DNA from: Roseibacillus sp. | Lineage (GTDB): Bacteria > Verrucomicrobiota > Verrucomicrobiia > Verrucomicrobiales > Akkermansiaceae | DNA: 58,982 nucleotides | Direction of reading: 5' to 3' | NCBI GenBank assembly: GCA_029242545.1 | Contig: JAQWTV010000058.1 | Location: forward strand, 1 to 58,982 | In this document: one piece after another, positions 44,226-53,532 of the stretch | Position numbering within the stretch: position 1 is the first letter of the stretch | Layout: each line of letters starts with the position of its first letter | Position numbers and translations under genes: made by a program | Notes under the pieces: model-generated | Databases searched by the model: none | Told to the model about the DNA's origin: nothing | Seen by the model: the letters and a program-made list of their open reading frames with translations, nothing else

Positions 44226-46646
44226 ATGCGAAACCCATCCATTCATATCCTGATTATTCTTATCGTAGCTGGTTCGGTTGTGTCCGAAGCGGCTCGGAAG
44301 CCGGCTGTGCCCAATTTGATCAAGGGGGAGAAACCAGATGCTTTCCATGACTGGAACCTCGGCCCAACGGGAGCCAGAGGCTGGATCTGGGGATGGAATC
44401 TCGAGACCAGCGATAGCCGGCAAATTCTCATCACTTCCGTCAAAGAGCATACCCCAGCTTACGGGGTTCTTAGGAAAGGAGACGTTATTCTTGGAACGGA
44501 CGGGGAGTTGTTTGACGACGATGCGAGAAAGCAATTCGGGAGGGCTGTCACCATCGCTGAGACGGAGGAGGGAGATGGTAAACTGGAGCTGATTCGGTGG
44601 CGTGAGGGTAAGACAGAATCGGCAGTGATCCGGCTTCGGGTTCTCGGAACCTACCATGATGGGTCTCCATGGGATTGCAGGAAGTCTGCTGAAATCGTCG
44701 ATCTTGGTTGTAGGTATATAGTCAATAATCTCAAGGAGGGTGTGGATGGTAAGGTCAATGTTCTAGCCTTACTGGCATCGGGGAAGGAGGAGTATCTGCC
44801 CATCGTCCGAGACTATGCACGTCGACTGGCCCCTAGTGACCTTCGCCTTGAGGTGTCTCCTTCGAGTTCGATGGCGTCGTGGCATTGGGGATATACGAAC
44901 TTACTTCTTACTGAGTATTACCTTGCCACGGGGGACCGTGAAGTTCTCCCCGCCATCAAGGAGTATACAATTCGGCTGGCTGAAGGACAAAGTGGAGTTG
45001 GAAGCTGGGGGCACGCAATGGCTTGGCCACAATGGAATGACGGAAAAGAGCATGGTCGTTTAGGGGGCTACGGTGCTCTCAACCAGGCTGGATTGGTGTG
45101 CCAGCTTTCGCTTATTCTGGGCAAGAAATGTGGAGTGTCGGCGCCGCAGGTAGATCAGGCGATAGAACGTGGAAACGCGTTTTTCGGTTTCTATGTGGGG
45201 AAGGGATCCATCCCGTATGGGGACAACCCTCCAGATACGAGGTTCCATGATGACAACGGTAAAAATGGAATCGCGGCGCTTCTCTTCGATGCTCAGGACC
45301 GGGCGAGTGATGTGCAGTTCTTTTCGCGAATGGCAGTTGCCTCTTACGGAGAGCGCGAGCGAGGACATACAGGTAACTACTTCAGCTACCTCTGGGGTGC
45401 TCTTGGGGCAATGAGAGCCGGACCCGAAGCCGTATCGGCATATCTAAAAAGGCAGCGGTGGTTTTTCGATTTGAATCGGAGTCACGACGGTCGATTTCCC
45501 TATCAGGGAGGAGCCGGAAGCTCGGATTCTGAGCACCTCTACAAGAATTGGGACTGCACCGGGGCATTTGTGCTGTCCTATCTCCTTCCCAAGGGGAGGC
45601 TGTTCATGACTGGCCGGGGTGTGAAATCGCGAAACTCTCTGGTTGGGAGTGCGCTTACGGATACAATTTCAGCAGGACAGGAATTCAATTCCTGGGACAA
45701 GGGGGTAGGTTCTTATCGCTCGTTGTCAGAGGCGCAATTGTTGAAAGCGCTTGGGAGCTGGTCGCCGGTGGTCCGACAGAGAGCAGCGAGAATTCTAGCC
45801 GAGCAGGAGGATCTTCCCCTCGAAGAGTTGATCGAAAGGCTAGATGCGGGTGACGATGAGTCACGATACGGGGCATGTCAGGCCATTGCGATACTAGGGG
45901 AGCGTGGATTTCCCGCGATGAAATCCCTGCGGGAACTTCTTTGGGATGAAGACCCATGGTTGCGGATCCTTTCGGCGAAGGCTCTCGCTGCGATTGGAGC
46001 TCCAGCAGCTCAGATCGTTCCTGATTTTCTCGCCCTCATTTCGGAGGATGAGTCTTCTGGGTCCGGCGAAGTGGTTCAGCGCTATCTAGCATTTTGTCTA
46101 TTCTGCAGGGGAGGAGTCCTTGGGATGGAGGGGCTTCTTGCCCGGTCACTTCAAGGAATGGATTTGGGAGAGCTGCGTCCTGCGGTAGAGCGAATTTTGA
46201 AAAACCCTGATGCTCGGGCAAGGGCAACTGTGGAGTCGCTTTATCGCCAGCTTAATTATGAGGAGATCAGGCCGTTTCTCCCGGCCGTAGCCCGGTCCAT
46301 TATTGACCCAGCTCCGACAGGAATAATGTTTGCAGATGCGATTCGACTGGAGGGTCTGGATCTCCTCGCCCGTCACCGGATTGAGGAAGGAATGTCAATG
46401 TGCCTTGAAATACTGGACCTAGAGTCATGGGGGAAGCGCACTCGTATTCTGCGCTGTCTAAGGGCATTGAGGCAATACGGAGGAGCGGCAAAGCCTCTTC
46501 TGCCCCAATTACGGGAGGTGCAGGTGCGGCTGCTGAGACATCGTGAGAGGCGTTCTTTAGAGGCGCAAATCCGTGAGCTGAGCTCTTTGATAGAAGTGCT
46601 CGAAAAGGCTCCCAAGGAGAGTGAATCGCTGCGCTCTCTTCGCTAG
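44226..46646 (+). CDS. DUF6288-type secreted protein: PDZ, alpha/alpha toroid, HEAT repeats
   Basis: This 806-residue exported protein has a leader (SIHILIILIVAGSVVSEA). A PDZ-like segment follows (ILITSVKEHTPAYGVLRKGD, VILGTDGELFDDDARKQFGR, about 65-150). A helical alpha/alpha-toroid region runs over about 155-460 (SMASWHWGYTNLLLTEYYLA, GGYGALNQAGLVCQLSLILG, RGHTGNYFSYLWGALGAMRA, YKNWDCTGAFVLSYLLPKG). The C-terminal half has HEAT-like repeats (SWSPVVRQRAARILAEQED, GDDESRYGACQAIAILGERG, DEDPWLRILSAKALAAIGAP). I assign it to the DUF6288 group from memory of this combination. Activity is unknown; a glycan-binding or lyase-like toroid is possible. Its stop overlaps the converging dehydrogenase stop. 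Confidence 0.8.
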   Translation: MRNPSIHILIILIVAGSVVSEAARKPAVPNLIKGEKPDAFHDWNLGPTGARGWIWGWNLETSDSRQILITSVKEHTPAYGVLRKGDVILGTDGELFDDDARKQFGRAVTIAETEEGDGKLELIRWREGKTESAVIRLRVLGTYHDGSPWDCRKSAEIVDLGCRYIVNNLKEGVDGKVNVLALLASGKEEYLPIVRDYARRLAPSDLRLEVSPSSSMASWHWGYTNLLLTEYYLATGDREVLPAIKEYTIRLAEGQSGVGSWGHAMAWPQWNDGKEHGRLGGYGALNQAGLVCQLSLILGKKCGVSAPQVDQAIERGNAFFGFYVGKGSIPYGDNPPDTRFHDDNGKNGIAALLFDAQDRASDVQFFSRMAVASYGERERGHTGNYFSYLWGALGAMRAGPEAVSAYLKRQRWFFDLNRSHDGRFPYQGGAGSSDSEHLYKNWDCTGAFVLSYLLPKGRLFMTGRGVKSRNSLVGSALTDTISAGQEFNSWDKGVGSYRSLSEAQLLKALGSWSPVVRQRAARILAEQEDLPLEELIERLDAGDDESRYGACQAIAILGERGFPAMKSLRELLWDEDPWLRILSAKALAAIGAPAAQIVPDFLALISEDESSGSGEVVQRYLAFCLFCRGGVLGMEGLLARSLQGMDLGELRPAVERILKNPDARARATVESLYRQLNYEEIRPFLPAVARSIIDPAPTGIMFADAIRLEGLDLLARHRIEEGMSMCLEILDLESWGKRTRILRCLRALRQYGGAAKPLLPQLREVQVRLLRHRERRSLEAQIRELSSLIEVLEKAPKESESLRSLR

Positions 46647-47755
46647 GCGAAAGATATGACGTTCTTGATTCCGGTGGCCCGCCCCAGAAGAGGCTCCCGA
46701 CAATCGTCTGCCGGAAAGCGCTCTGTAATAACGGCTTCAATGGCCTCTGGCCAATGCTGTTTGAAGTAGGCTAGATCTGAGATAGCGGCTTTGAAAGAGG
46801 CGTCATCAGCATTGACAGTGCCAATGATAGCCTGATTTCCGAGGACAACGTCCCGCATCATCTGATTTGCATCGATTGGAATACGAGCTCCGGGAGCTGG
46901 GATGCCTGTGAAAATATAGACGCCGTTCACTCCCAGGATGCTCAGGGATTCAAAGGCAACCGCTGAGATTCCAACTGCTTCGTATATTAGATCTACTGAG
47001 CCAACTAAGGCAGCTAGTTCTTCGAGGGTAGTGTCTTGAGAGGATATATATTTTGCGCCAATCGATTCAATGATTTCCGATTTAGGATTTGGAGCTGGAG
47101 ACCGATTGTAGACATAGGTCTCAAAGCCGGCGGCCTTCATGGTCATTGCTCCTAGGATCCCGATTGGTCCAGCTCCGAGAATAACGGCGTTAAGACCTTT
47201 TCCGGTTGGTTGGTCTCCATCGTAATGACGAACCCATGGCAGGCGCTTCTGAGCGGCCCAGGCCTGAGCCAGGCCTTTCTCGGCGATGGTTAAGGGCTCC
47301 GTCAGAACCGCCAGATCTCTGAGGTCGGGAGGGACATGAGTGAGGTATTGTTCCTGTTCGACAAAGGACTCAGTCATGAAGCCATGGCATTCCTTGATTC
47401 CTCTCTCGACGTAGTTTCCGGACGAGCAAAAGTCCTGAAGGTTTGACCGGCATGGCAGGCAGTTCTCGTCCTTACATGGCCTCCTGACGGAAGGAACCAC
47501 GAAATCACCAACCTTTAAGTTTTTCACATTTGACCCTACTTCGACAACCTCGCCCATGGCCTCGTGACCCAGGACAAGGTGTTTGGATCCGGATGGTGGA
47601 TCTCCGTAGACAAAAGTGCAGATTTCGCGATCTGTTCCACAGATGCCCACATCGATGGTCCTGACCCTGACATCGTCATCCTGCTGGAGCTCAGGAGATG
47701 GATGCTCGATAATTCCAACCTCCTTTTGACTTGGTGTAACAGCTACAGCTTTCAT
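46643..47755 (-). CDS. Zinc-dependent glucose/alcohol dehydrogenase (MDR family)
   Basis: The product has 370 residues from the ATG at 47753-47755. GGAAGG lies 5 bases upstream of this start; a longer frame to 47812 adds 19 residues. It is an MDR-family enzyme closest to archaeal-type glucose 1-dehydrogenases. Features are the catalytic-zinc segment DVGICGTDREICTF, HLVLGHEAMGEVVEVGSN, the structural-zinc cysteines CKDENCLPCRSNLQDFC, and the nucleotide-binding LNAVILGAGPIGILGAMTMK. The C-terminal part resembles the glucose dehydrogenase C-domain (VLGNQAIIGTVNADDASFKA). It would oxidise a sugar or polyol with NAD(P) in the cytoplasm; the true substrate cannot be told. It is convergent with the DUF6288 gene. 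Confidence 0.88.
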   Translation of the reverse strand: MKAVAVTPSQKEVGIIEHPSPELQQDDDVRVRTIDVGICGTDREICTFVYGDPPSGSKHLVLGHEAMGEVVEVGSNVKNLKVGDFVVPSVRRPCKDENCLPCRSNLQDFCSSGNYVERGIKECHGFMTESFVEQEQYLTHVPPDLRDLAVLTEPLTIAEKGLAQAWAAQKRLPWVRHYDGDQPTGKGLNAVILGAGPIGILGAMTMKAAGFETYVYNRSPAPNPKSEIIESIGAKYISSQDTTLEELAALVGSVDLIYEAVGISAVAFESLSILGVNGVYIFTGIPAPGARIPIDANQMMRDVVLGNQAIIGTVNADDASFKAAISDLAYFKQHWPEAIEAVITERFPADDCREPLLGRATGIKNVISFA

Positions 47756-48142
47756 GCGGACCTTCCTTGTGTGGGACAGTCGGGATATTGCTGCCGGGAG
47801 GATGGCAGTCAAGACGGGTCTTTTTTTGGTCAGGAAGCAGGGAGAGAATGATCAAGGGTATGCTCCCGGGTGGATCCTTATTTGATCCATTTTTCTAGGA
47901 GATGAGATAATGTGCCAGAACTGTCGGCGAGGAAAACTATCCGATATAGATAAGGAGAATTTTCTCTAACATAATAGGTGGCTCCGAGTGACGTATTGCC
48001 ATTGTGAGCGATTCATCTGAGGAGTTCTTGAAATCTCATCTCATGAGAATAGGCAGAGACCATCTATTGCTGCTCTCTCGCAACGGGCCGTGGATAATAT
48101 ATCGAAGGACGGGGAAGCGCTCCCGTGTTGGAAAGCATTTCC
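47756..48142. other. 387-bp gap with no gene I can support
   Basis: This stretch between two minus-strand genes holds the promoter region of the dehydrogenase gene. It carries a possible 62-codon plus-strand ORF starting at GTG 48004 that runs into the 3' end of the toroid gene. A T-run (about 47820-47827) and small imperfect repeats are visible, but no convincing terminator, RNA or operator. Confidence 0.6.
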
Positions 48143-49198
48143 CTACTCCGGTGGGCCGAGCGCAAGGAGCGCAAAGCTGGTGGCAGCATTAGAAATATAA
48201 TGCCTGTTGTCCTTGTGTGGAGATCGGGTATACCACCTGCCGCTAGCTCGTTGCTGAGCCCGGAGCCACCGGCGTGCCCTCATGAGCCTTTGGTCACCAT
48301 GGGCTACCCCGGATTTCACGAGAATATGTGTAGCAAATGCAGTCGCATAGGCATCCGGATCAGTAGATTGTAACTTTCCGTCAGATCTCTTCCAATGTCT
48401 GTCCCCCAGCTCGGGGAGAACCCACGCGCCATTCAATTTCTGGGCAGAGAACAACTCGTCCTGCCATTTCTTGACTACATTCTTTTCGAAAAGGTCATTA
48501 CGGTATCCTGCCGTCCACAGGAGCATACCTTTCTGGTGAAGCGATTCGGGGGGATGACTGCGTAGGAATTTCTTGAGGCGCTGGTCCCCCTCAAGAGCCT
48601 GGGGTGATTGGGTGTAATCATCACCAGCGGCCACTCCCAGGGCTAGCGCTACGAGAGAGACACCGAAGTGATCATCTGATTCGTATGGCCCCCAGTTACA
48701 TTTTGTCCACTTTTCCCACGCTCCAGATTCTGACTGTATTTTCCAAATATAATTAAAGGCCTGGCGGGTAGTCTCTGACAGCTTACCCTTGGTTTTCATA
48801 TCGCTGATGGCGAGAAAGGCGGTGGTGGCAACCATCGCTTCGGCTCCGGGAGTCCGTTTTCCTTTCGTTGGGATCTCTGGGTCAACATGCGGCTTTATAA
48901 AGTCGCGGGCAAAATTTCGTGCCTCCAGATAGGCGGGGGCCTGACTGCCGGTAGGAGCTCGGCCAATAAGGTAAAACCCGTTGGTGTGACATGTGATGCA
49001 GCTGTGGGACTGCTGCCAGTTCATGGCCGCATGGTCTGCAGCCCGCGCAGCGGCTGGATAAGAAAATTCAGAACGGATTTTTTCTCCAGCGGTGAGCGGT
49101 TCCGGGGCGAGGTGATTCTTCAGAGTTACCGCGGTGCCGTCCGCTAGAAGGCTCATGGGGTATGAGCTGATCAGTATTATGAAAAAGGATAAACGCAT
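48143..49198 (-). CDS. Secreted alpha/alpha-toroid (squalene-cyclase-like) protein with CxxCH motif
   Basis: This 351-residue product has a signal peptide (about 1-19). Near the N-terminus of the mature part is a CxxCH motif (C67, C70, H71 in SHSCITCHTNGFY), so c-type heme attachment is possible. The rest shows prenyltransferase/squalene-cyclase-type helical hairpins: EAMVATTAFLAISDMKTKGK, SGAWEKWTKCNWGPYESDDH, FGVSLVALALGVAAGDDY, NGAWVLPELGDRHWKRSDGK, DAYATAFATHILVKSGV and SGRWYTRSPHKDNRHYISNA. No DxDD protonation motif typical of true cyclases is evident, so it is probably not a terpene cyclase. Its start codon shares a base with the stop of the propeller gene upstream (TAATG), indicating coupling. 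Confidence 0.82.
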   Translation of the reverse strand: MRLSFFIILISSYPMSLLADGTAVTLKNHLAPEPLTAGEKIRSEFSYPAAARAADHAAMNWQQSHSCITCHTNGFYLIGRAPTGSQAPAYLEARNFARDFIKPHVDPEIPTKGKRTPGAEAMVATTAFLAISDMKTKGKLSETTRQAFNYIWKIQSESGAWEKWTKCNWGPYESDDHFGVSLVALALGVAAGDDYTQSPQALEGDQRLKKFLRSHPPESLHQKGMLLWTAGYRNDLFEKNVVKKWQDELFSAQKLNGAWVLPELGDRHWKRSDGKLQSTDPDAYATAFATHILVKSGVAHGDQRLMRARRWLRAQQRASGRWYTRSPHKDNRHYISNAATSFALLALGPPE

Positions 49199-50442
49199 TA
49201 TTCGGATTGTTCTCGGGGACCGTAGGCGTGGATCGCGCCATGGCTATCTGAGGCGTAGAGCCTGCTCCCTGAGACCGCGAGTCCATGCACAGCTCCTCCT
49301 CCGGGGATAAGGGCTTCCCAAATTAAGGATCCATTTTGACGGGAGTAGGCCTTTATTCCTCCGGCATGCCCGAGGATGACGGCTCTGGAAGAGACAATCA
49401 ATTCGGATGGTGCAGGGGTATCCACGGCCCACTCTGAAGGCGGATCTTTGCCCTTTCCAAGGGGGAGAGCCTTGAGCGAGCCCCGAGTGTGGAGGTAGGC
49501 GATGCCATTTGTTACCACGGCACAGGAGGTATCGTTGAAGGTCGCAACGCGGGCTCCTTTTGCGTCGGTAAGGAAGAGCTGATTATCCTTGGCCTTCTGA
49601 GATTTTGGGCCAGAGATCAGCTGGTTGTCCTCGGTTACCAGACAGAAGACTCCTCCTGCATGTCCGATAGCTCCGGAGGGCTTTCCTGTTTTCAGGTCAT
49701 AGAGCAGGGGTGCAGATCTGCCCTGAGGAGCAATGAGGGTGTCGGCAGTCGCCAAGAGTGCGCCCTGAAGAGTGACGTTGCTGATCTCCTGGCTGAATTG
49801 ACGTTTGCCTGTCGCTGGGTTGGCTGCGATCAGCCAGCTGGACTCCCAAGGCGTGAGCGACGCGGTAAAGAACAGAGTGTTGTTTGCAATCAGTGGTGCA
49901 GTTCTAATTGGCCAAAGCGAAATCATGCTGGCATTACTGGGGATCCGGCGGTCGTCTGGAGATCCCCGGTCTTTCCACAGCAGGTTGCCCGAGCGCGCGT
50001 CTAGGGCATAGAGGTGTCCGTCGTCTGACCCGGCAAAGGCAATGCCGTTGTGGATGGTCGGGGGCAGTCGCACCGGTGCTTCCGTAAAGAAAACCCAGCG
50101 CTCCTTGCCGGTCTTTGCGTCAAGGGCGTGCACAGCGTTGTCATGAGAGGAGCCGAAATAAACGAGGCCCCCGACACTTGTGACATAGAAGCAAGGATCA
50201 AAATTCCGCATGGACTGAAGTCCCGAGTTCCCGGAGTAGGCATCCCATTTAGCAGGTCCGCTCCAGGCCTGGCGTGGGTGCCCGCCTTTCACCTGCCAGG
50301 ATTCAGACAGGGGAAATTCAAGCGTTCCGGTAGTGACGCCACTGCGTCGCGAATCGTGGCGGTAGGTGGGCCAGTCATCTGCTCGAAGCGTTGATGAGGA
50401 CAGAGCAGCAACGAGAAAGAGTATGAATGAAAGGGCTTTCAC
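49198..50442 (-). CDS. Secreted PQQ/BamB-like beta-propeller
   Basis: The product has 414 residues from a GTG start (complement of 50440-50442), which yields a clean signal peptide (KALSFILFLVAALSSSTLRA). A longer frame to 50559 would overlap the upstream gene and lacks a leader. Mature repeats are of the PQQ-propeller type: WPTYRHDSRRSGVT, GLVYFGSSHDNAVHALDAKT, GKERWVFFTEAPVRLPPTIH, NGIAFAGSDDGHLYALDARS, GNLLWKD, NGSLIWEALIPGGGAVHGLA and SRLYASDSHGAIHAYG. These resemble BamB and PQQ-dependent alcohol dehydrogenase blades, but I see no C-terminal cytochrome and no lipobox. It lies between the larger propeller fusion (10 bp upstream) and the toroid protein, in one coupled cassette. Confidence 0.85.
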   Translation of the reverse strand: MKALSFILFLVAALSSSTLRADDWPTYRHDSRRSGVTTGTLEFPLSESWQVKGGHPRQAWSGPAKWDAYSGNSGLQSMRNFDPCFYVTSVGGLVYFGSSHDNAVHALDAKTGKERWVFFTEAPVRLPPTIHNGIAFAGSDDGHLYALDARSGNLLWKDRGSPDDRRIPSNASMISLWPIRTAPLIANNTLFFTASLTPWESSWLIAANPATGKRQFSQEISNVTLQGALLATADTLIAPQGRSAPLLYDLKTGKPSGAIGHAGGVFCLVTEDNQLISGPKSQKAKDNQLFLTDAKGARVATFNDTSCAVVTNGIAYLHTRGSLKALPLGKGKDPPSEWAVDTPAPSELIVSSRAVILGHAGGIKAYSRQNGSLIWEALIPGGGAVHGLAVSGSRLYASDSHGAIHAYGPREQSE

Positions 50443-50452
50443 GGCAGACGTC

Positions 50453-53344
50453 TTATTTGGTCGCGGGCTGGGAGGAGGGGCCAATTTGTGGGGCGGAAGC
50501 TCTTGGTCTAAGGCCGATCGAAGTCTCCATCCATCCCCCGCATGAGCATCCTGCGCCACCTTCAGGAATCAAGAGCATGCCCTGGGCGGGAATCGTATTC
50601 AGCCAGCAACTGGGACGAATCCGCATGAAGCGGGAAACAGAGCCTGTTTCCTTGTTCCATAATCCAAGAGGAGAGTTTCCCTCGCCAAGAATACGGAACA
50701 TGAGGGCGTTCTTGGTCGCGACCACAGTTGAGCAGCCCCGACGTGGTCCATAGCTCGCGCCGAGAGGTTGCCCGGTTTTGAGGTCATGGATGTGCGGCGC
50801 AAAATATAGCCGATCCTCGGTGACAACCGGGTGAGTAATGTGAGTGCCATGATGGTCGGCACCCCAGGGGCTTTCTGTTGACCACTGCTGGGTCCCATCC
50901 TGGTCATAGCTGGCGCAGCGAAAGTTTCCCTTCTTCTGATAGGCTCCGCTTTTATTGACGGTGCCCTCGGACAGGACAGCGAGGTAGCCTTGTGATGTAG
51001 CGATTCCGTAGGCGGCTTGGACGAACCCCACTTTTTCAGTGAGGAAGACAGGCTTTGGGCCCGGCTTTTCCCAGATGACCTTCCCCGTGCTGGAGTCGAG
51101 ACATACGGCAGTCAAATCAAGCCATAGCTTGCGATCGGACACTCTGGATTTGGGAGCCTCTGAAAGGTCTAGAGAGCGATTCTCAAGGAAGTAAACCCTG
51201 CCCTCGTGGAGAGCAATGGTTGAATTAAGGATCAGTCCGCGACCATAAGCCCAGATGCCTTTGGCGGTTGATTTCTGGTAGCCAAAGAGTTGGTCGCTGC
51301 AAACTTGGGTGACTTCTACGCCCACCTTGTCGAACCACGCGGCATCGCCCCAGAATTCCCGGTAGGCAGAGTTAGCCCAGACCGAGGACCCGATGATCAC
51401 GTCGTTTTCCTGAGCGACGAAACCCCAGTCGTGAGACTTGCGTTTTGCAGTGGGAAGAAGCAGCGCGTGATGGAGCTCTCCAGTTCTGGCGCTAAGGATC
51501 CAGAGGCGATCCCGGATAGAGAGATAGACATTTGATTCATCGACGCACCAGTTGGAGCAGTCGTGAGCCACGTTGAGCCGTCGCAGAGAGGGAATCTCGT
51601 AGGACCATAATACAGCTCCGTTGTGGGCATTCAATGCAACCATTCGATCCATGCCCTGGTGGAAGAGTCGACCATTGGCTGCGAGCGGGGCGGGCATCCG
51701 GGGTTGGCGATCAATTCCAAAGTCTCCGCCTGGATGGCCAATCCATTGAACAGACATTCCTGACGTGGCGCTCACATCACCGAGAGCTTCTCCGGTGTAT
51801 GAAGCGTTCCCTGCGGTCCCATACTGGTGCGTCCAGTCCTTTGCTCCGATGAGCTTTCCGCGACGGAAAAGAGAGAAGGATTCAGCTTCTTCCCAGTGCC
51901 CATTCGCTTTCTCGAAGTCGGGAGAATCCTGACGAGAAGCAGTGAGAAGTGCTCCTCCGTCGGGCCGTAGCAGGCGAAGGCATTCTGGGATGGAAATAGC
52001 CAGAGTATCCTGCTCTGACAAGATAAGATCAGCAAAGCCATCAGTCCAAGGGGTCTGGTCATCGTCTCCAAGGGAAACGACTGAGACGCGGTGTCCGAGA
52101 GTGCCTTTCTGGTAGAGCTTGTTTCGGACGGATTGGAGGACGGCGGGGTCGGTGTCGGCTGCTATAATGTGGAATCGCGACCGGGCTGCCAGGGCAGAGG
52201 CCAGAGCGCCATCTTCGAGACCCAGGATGAGGAGGTAGCCGTTCTGGTCCGTGGTAGCCTTGAGAGCGGCAGTGACAAGTGCGTCTTTATCCGGAGAGAG
52301 GTTTTCGAGATCTGGGATCGAGGAGGGAGAAAGATTGAATCTGGTGTCGAATTCAAACATTTCACTGAGGCGGCGGCGGCCATCATTGAGCAATGCGATC
52401 CGGTAGCGATAGGTCGTTGCTCTTTTCAGTGCGCTGAGCTCTACCTTGAAGCGGCCGTCCTGAGATCGCAGTTCCTCTTTGTGCTGCAGGGTCCCGTCCT
52501 TTCCCTCCCCGTAATAGAGAAAGGCCCTCTTCACAGGAGCCTGCCACGAAACCGTTGCCGCATTTGGACGGGGGAAAGCGACTTTAGGCTGGACCGAGAA
52601 AGTAGCCGGTTGCTCGTCGTTGACTTCAATATTGTCGATAACCCACCACCAGTGATTGGATCCAACCTTCCGCCATTCGACCTTCATGGAGACGGCCCCT
52701 TCAGGGTTTTTTAGGGCCACACGGACTGTTTCGCTGTAGGCCGTGGATTTCCCTTCGTCGAAGCGAAGAACTTCAATCGCCTTCTGGCCATCATAGGATA
52801 CCATGATGGTTCCGGTCTGGGATTCGGCCTGCCAACCTGAATCAAACTTAAGAGTCAGGCTCATGGGCTCGGCTTTCGAGATGTCAATTGGCGGGGTTTG
52901 CAAGGTTGCGTCGAAGGGTCTCCCTCCCGCGACATCATCGAATTCATCGCTGTCGGCGATCGCGATTACATTCGTGCCGAGCTCAAATTTCTCGCGTCGC
53001 TGGCCGGGGGCCGCGGCTGCCCACCCCTCAGGAGAGGCAAAGGTCCATCCTGACCACTCGGGCACTCCGCCTTTTCCGTGTGGCGCATTCTTAGCCATAC
53101 GCCATCCGGGGAGCGCGCCGGATTTTTGAGCGGTTGAGAGGTCCAGCCAGTCAGTTCCATCACCGTTGGGTTCAGAAGGGAAAGGAAGCAGCCCTGGCTC
53201 AGTGGCCAAGGAGTCAAAGTTCTCACTGAAATAGGTCGTAACTCCAGAGAAGTTCTCACTCTCCTGAGCGATGGCAATTGTCATTCCGCAACCAGCGATT
53301 GCAGCTAGGCAGACCCGTGAAATCAATGAGCAGATAATCGCCAT
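50453..53344 (-). CDS. Large secreted protein: beta-sandwich, FN3-like, methyltransferase-like domain, PQQ propeller
   Basis: The product has 963 residues from the ATG at 53342-53344, which gives a signal peptide (MAIICSLISRVCLAAIAGCG). Residues 30-245 are a jelly-roll-like region (SLTLKFDSGWQAESQTGTIM, HWWWVIDNIEV). Residues 250-335 look like an FN3/phosphatase-N type domain (NAATVSWQAPVKRAFLYYGE, YRYRIALLND). About 350-495 resemble a class I SAM methyltransferase: LLILGLEDGALASALA (motif I), HIIAADTDPAVLQSVRNKL (acidic residue after strand 2), GFADLILSE, LRLLRPDGGALL. The remaining 470 residues are PQQ-propeller blades (MVALNAHNGAVLWSYEIPSL, VYLSIRDRLWILSARTGEL). SAM is not normally present outside the cytoplasm, so the domain may bind something else or be catalytically dead. 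Confidence 0.82.
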   Translation of the reverse strand: MAIICSLISRVCLAAIAGCGMTIAIAQESENFSGVTTYFSENFDSLATEPGLLPFPSEPNGDGTDWLDLSTAQKSGALPGWRMAKNAPHGKGGVPEWSGWTFASPEGWAAAAPGQRREKFELGTNVIAIADSDEFDDVAGGRPFDATLQTPPIDISKAEPMSLTLKFDSGWQAESQTGTIMVSYDGQKAIEVLRFDEGKSTAYSETVRVALKNPEGAVSMKVEWRKVGSNHWWWVIDNIEVNDEQPATFSVQPKVAFPRPNAATVSWQAPVKRAFLYYGEGKDGTLQHKEELRSQDGRFKVELSALKRATTYRYRIALLNDGRRRLSEMFEFDTRFNLSPSSIPDLENLSPDKDALVTAALKATTDQNGYLLILGLEDGALASALAARSRFHIIAADTDPAVLQSVRNKLYQKGTLGHRVSVVSLGDDDQTPWTDGFADLILSEQDTLAISIPECLRLLRPDGGALLTASRQDSPDFEKANGHWEEAESFSLFRRGKLIGAKDWTHQYGTAGNASYTGEALGDVSATSGMSVQWIGHPGGDFGIDRQPRMPAPLAANGRLFHQGMDRMVALNAHNGAVLWSYEIPSLRRLNVAHDCSNWCVDESNVYLSIRDRLWILSARTGELHHALLLPTAKRKSHDWGFVAQENDVIIGSSVWANSAYREFWGDAAWFDKVGVEVTQVCSDQLFGYQKSTAKGIWAYGRGLILNSTIALHEGRVYFLENRSLDLSEAPKSRVSDRKLWLDLTAVCLDSSTGKVIWEKPGPKPVFLTEKVGFVQAAYGIATSQGYLAVLSEGTVNKSGAYQKKGNFRCASYDQDGTQQWSTESPWGADHHGTHITHPVVTEDRLYFAPHIHDLKTGQPLGASYGPRRGCSTVVATKNALMFRILGEGNSPLGLWNKETGSVSRFMRIRPSCWLNTIPAQGMLLIPEGGAGCSCGGWMETSIGLRPRASAPQIGPSSQPATK

Positions 53345-53532
53345 AGAAATAAACCTGCTCAGCCTAGGCTCATGTTTGGTGGAGGGAAAAGAATAACATT
53401 CCAGATCTTCCGGGTAGGAGGGAGCGGACAGAAAGTCGCGATCCAGCCCGTGAATTGTCCTCAACCCTATAAAAGGCTCTAAATCCGAGAGGGCTCCAGT
53501 CCCCACCCTTACGATATGGCGAAGCGTCCTGA

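Noticed and set aside
48004..48192. 62-codon plus-strand ORF from a GTG in the gap before the toroid gene
   Set aside because: It overlaps the 3' end of the toroid gene, has no ribosome site, and its last third is Arg/Gly/Ser-rich as expected for a chance frame. I cannot exclude it fully.
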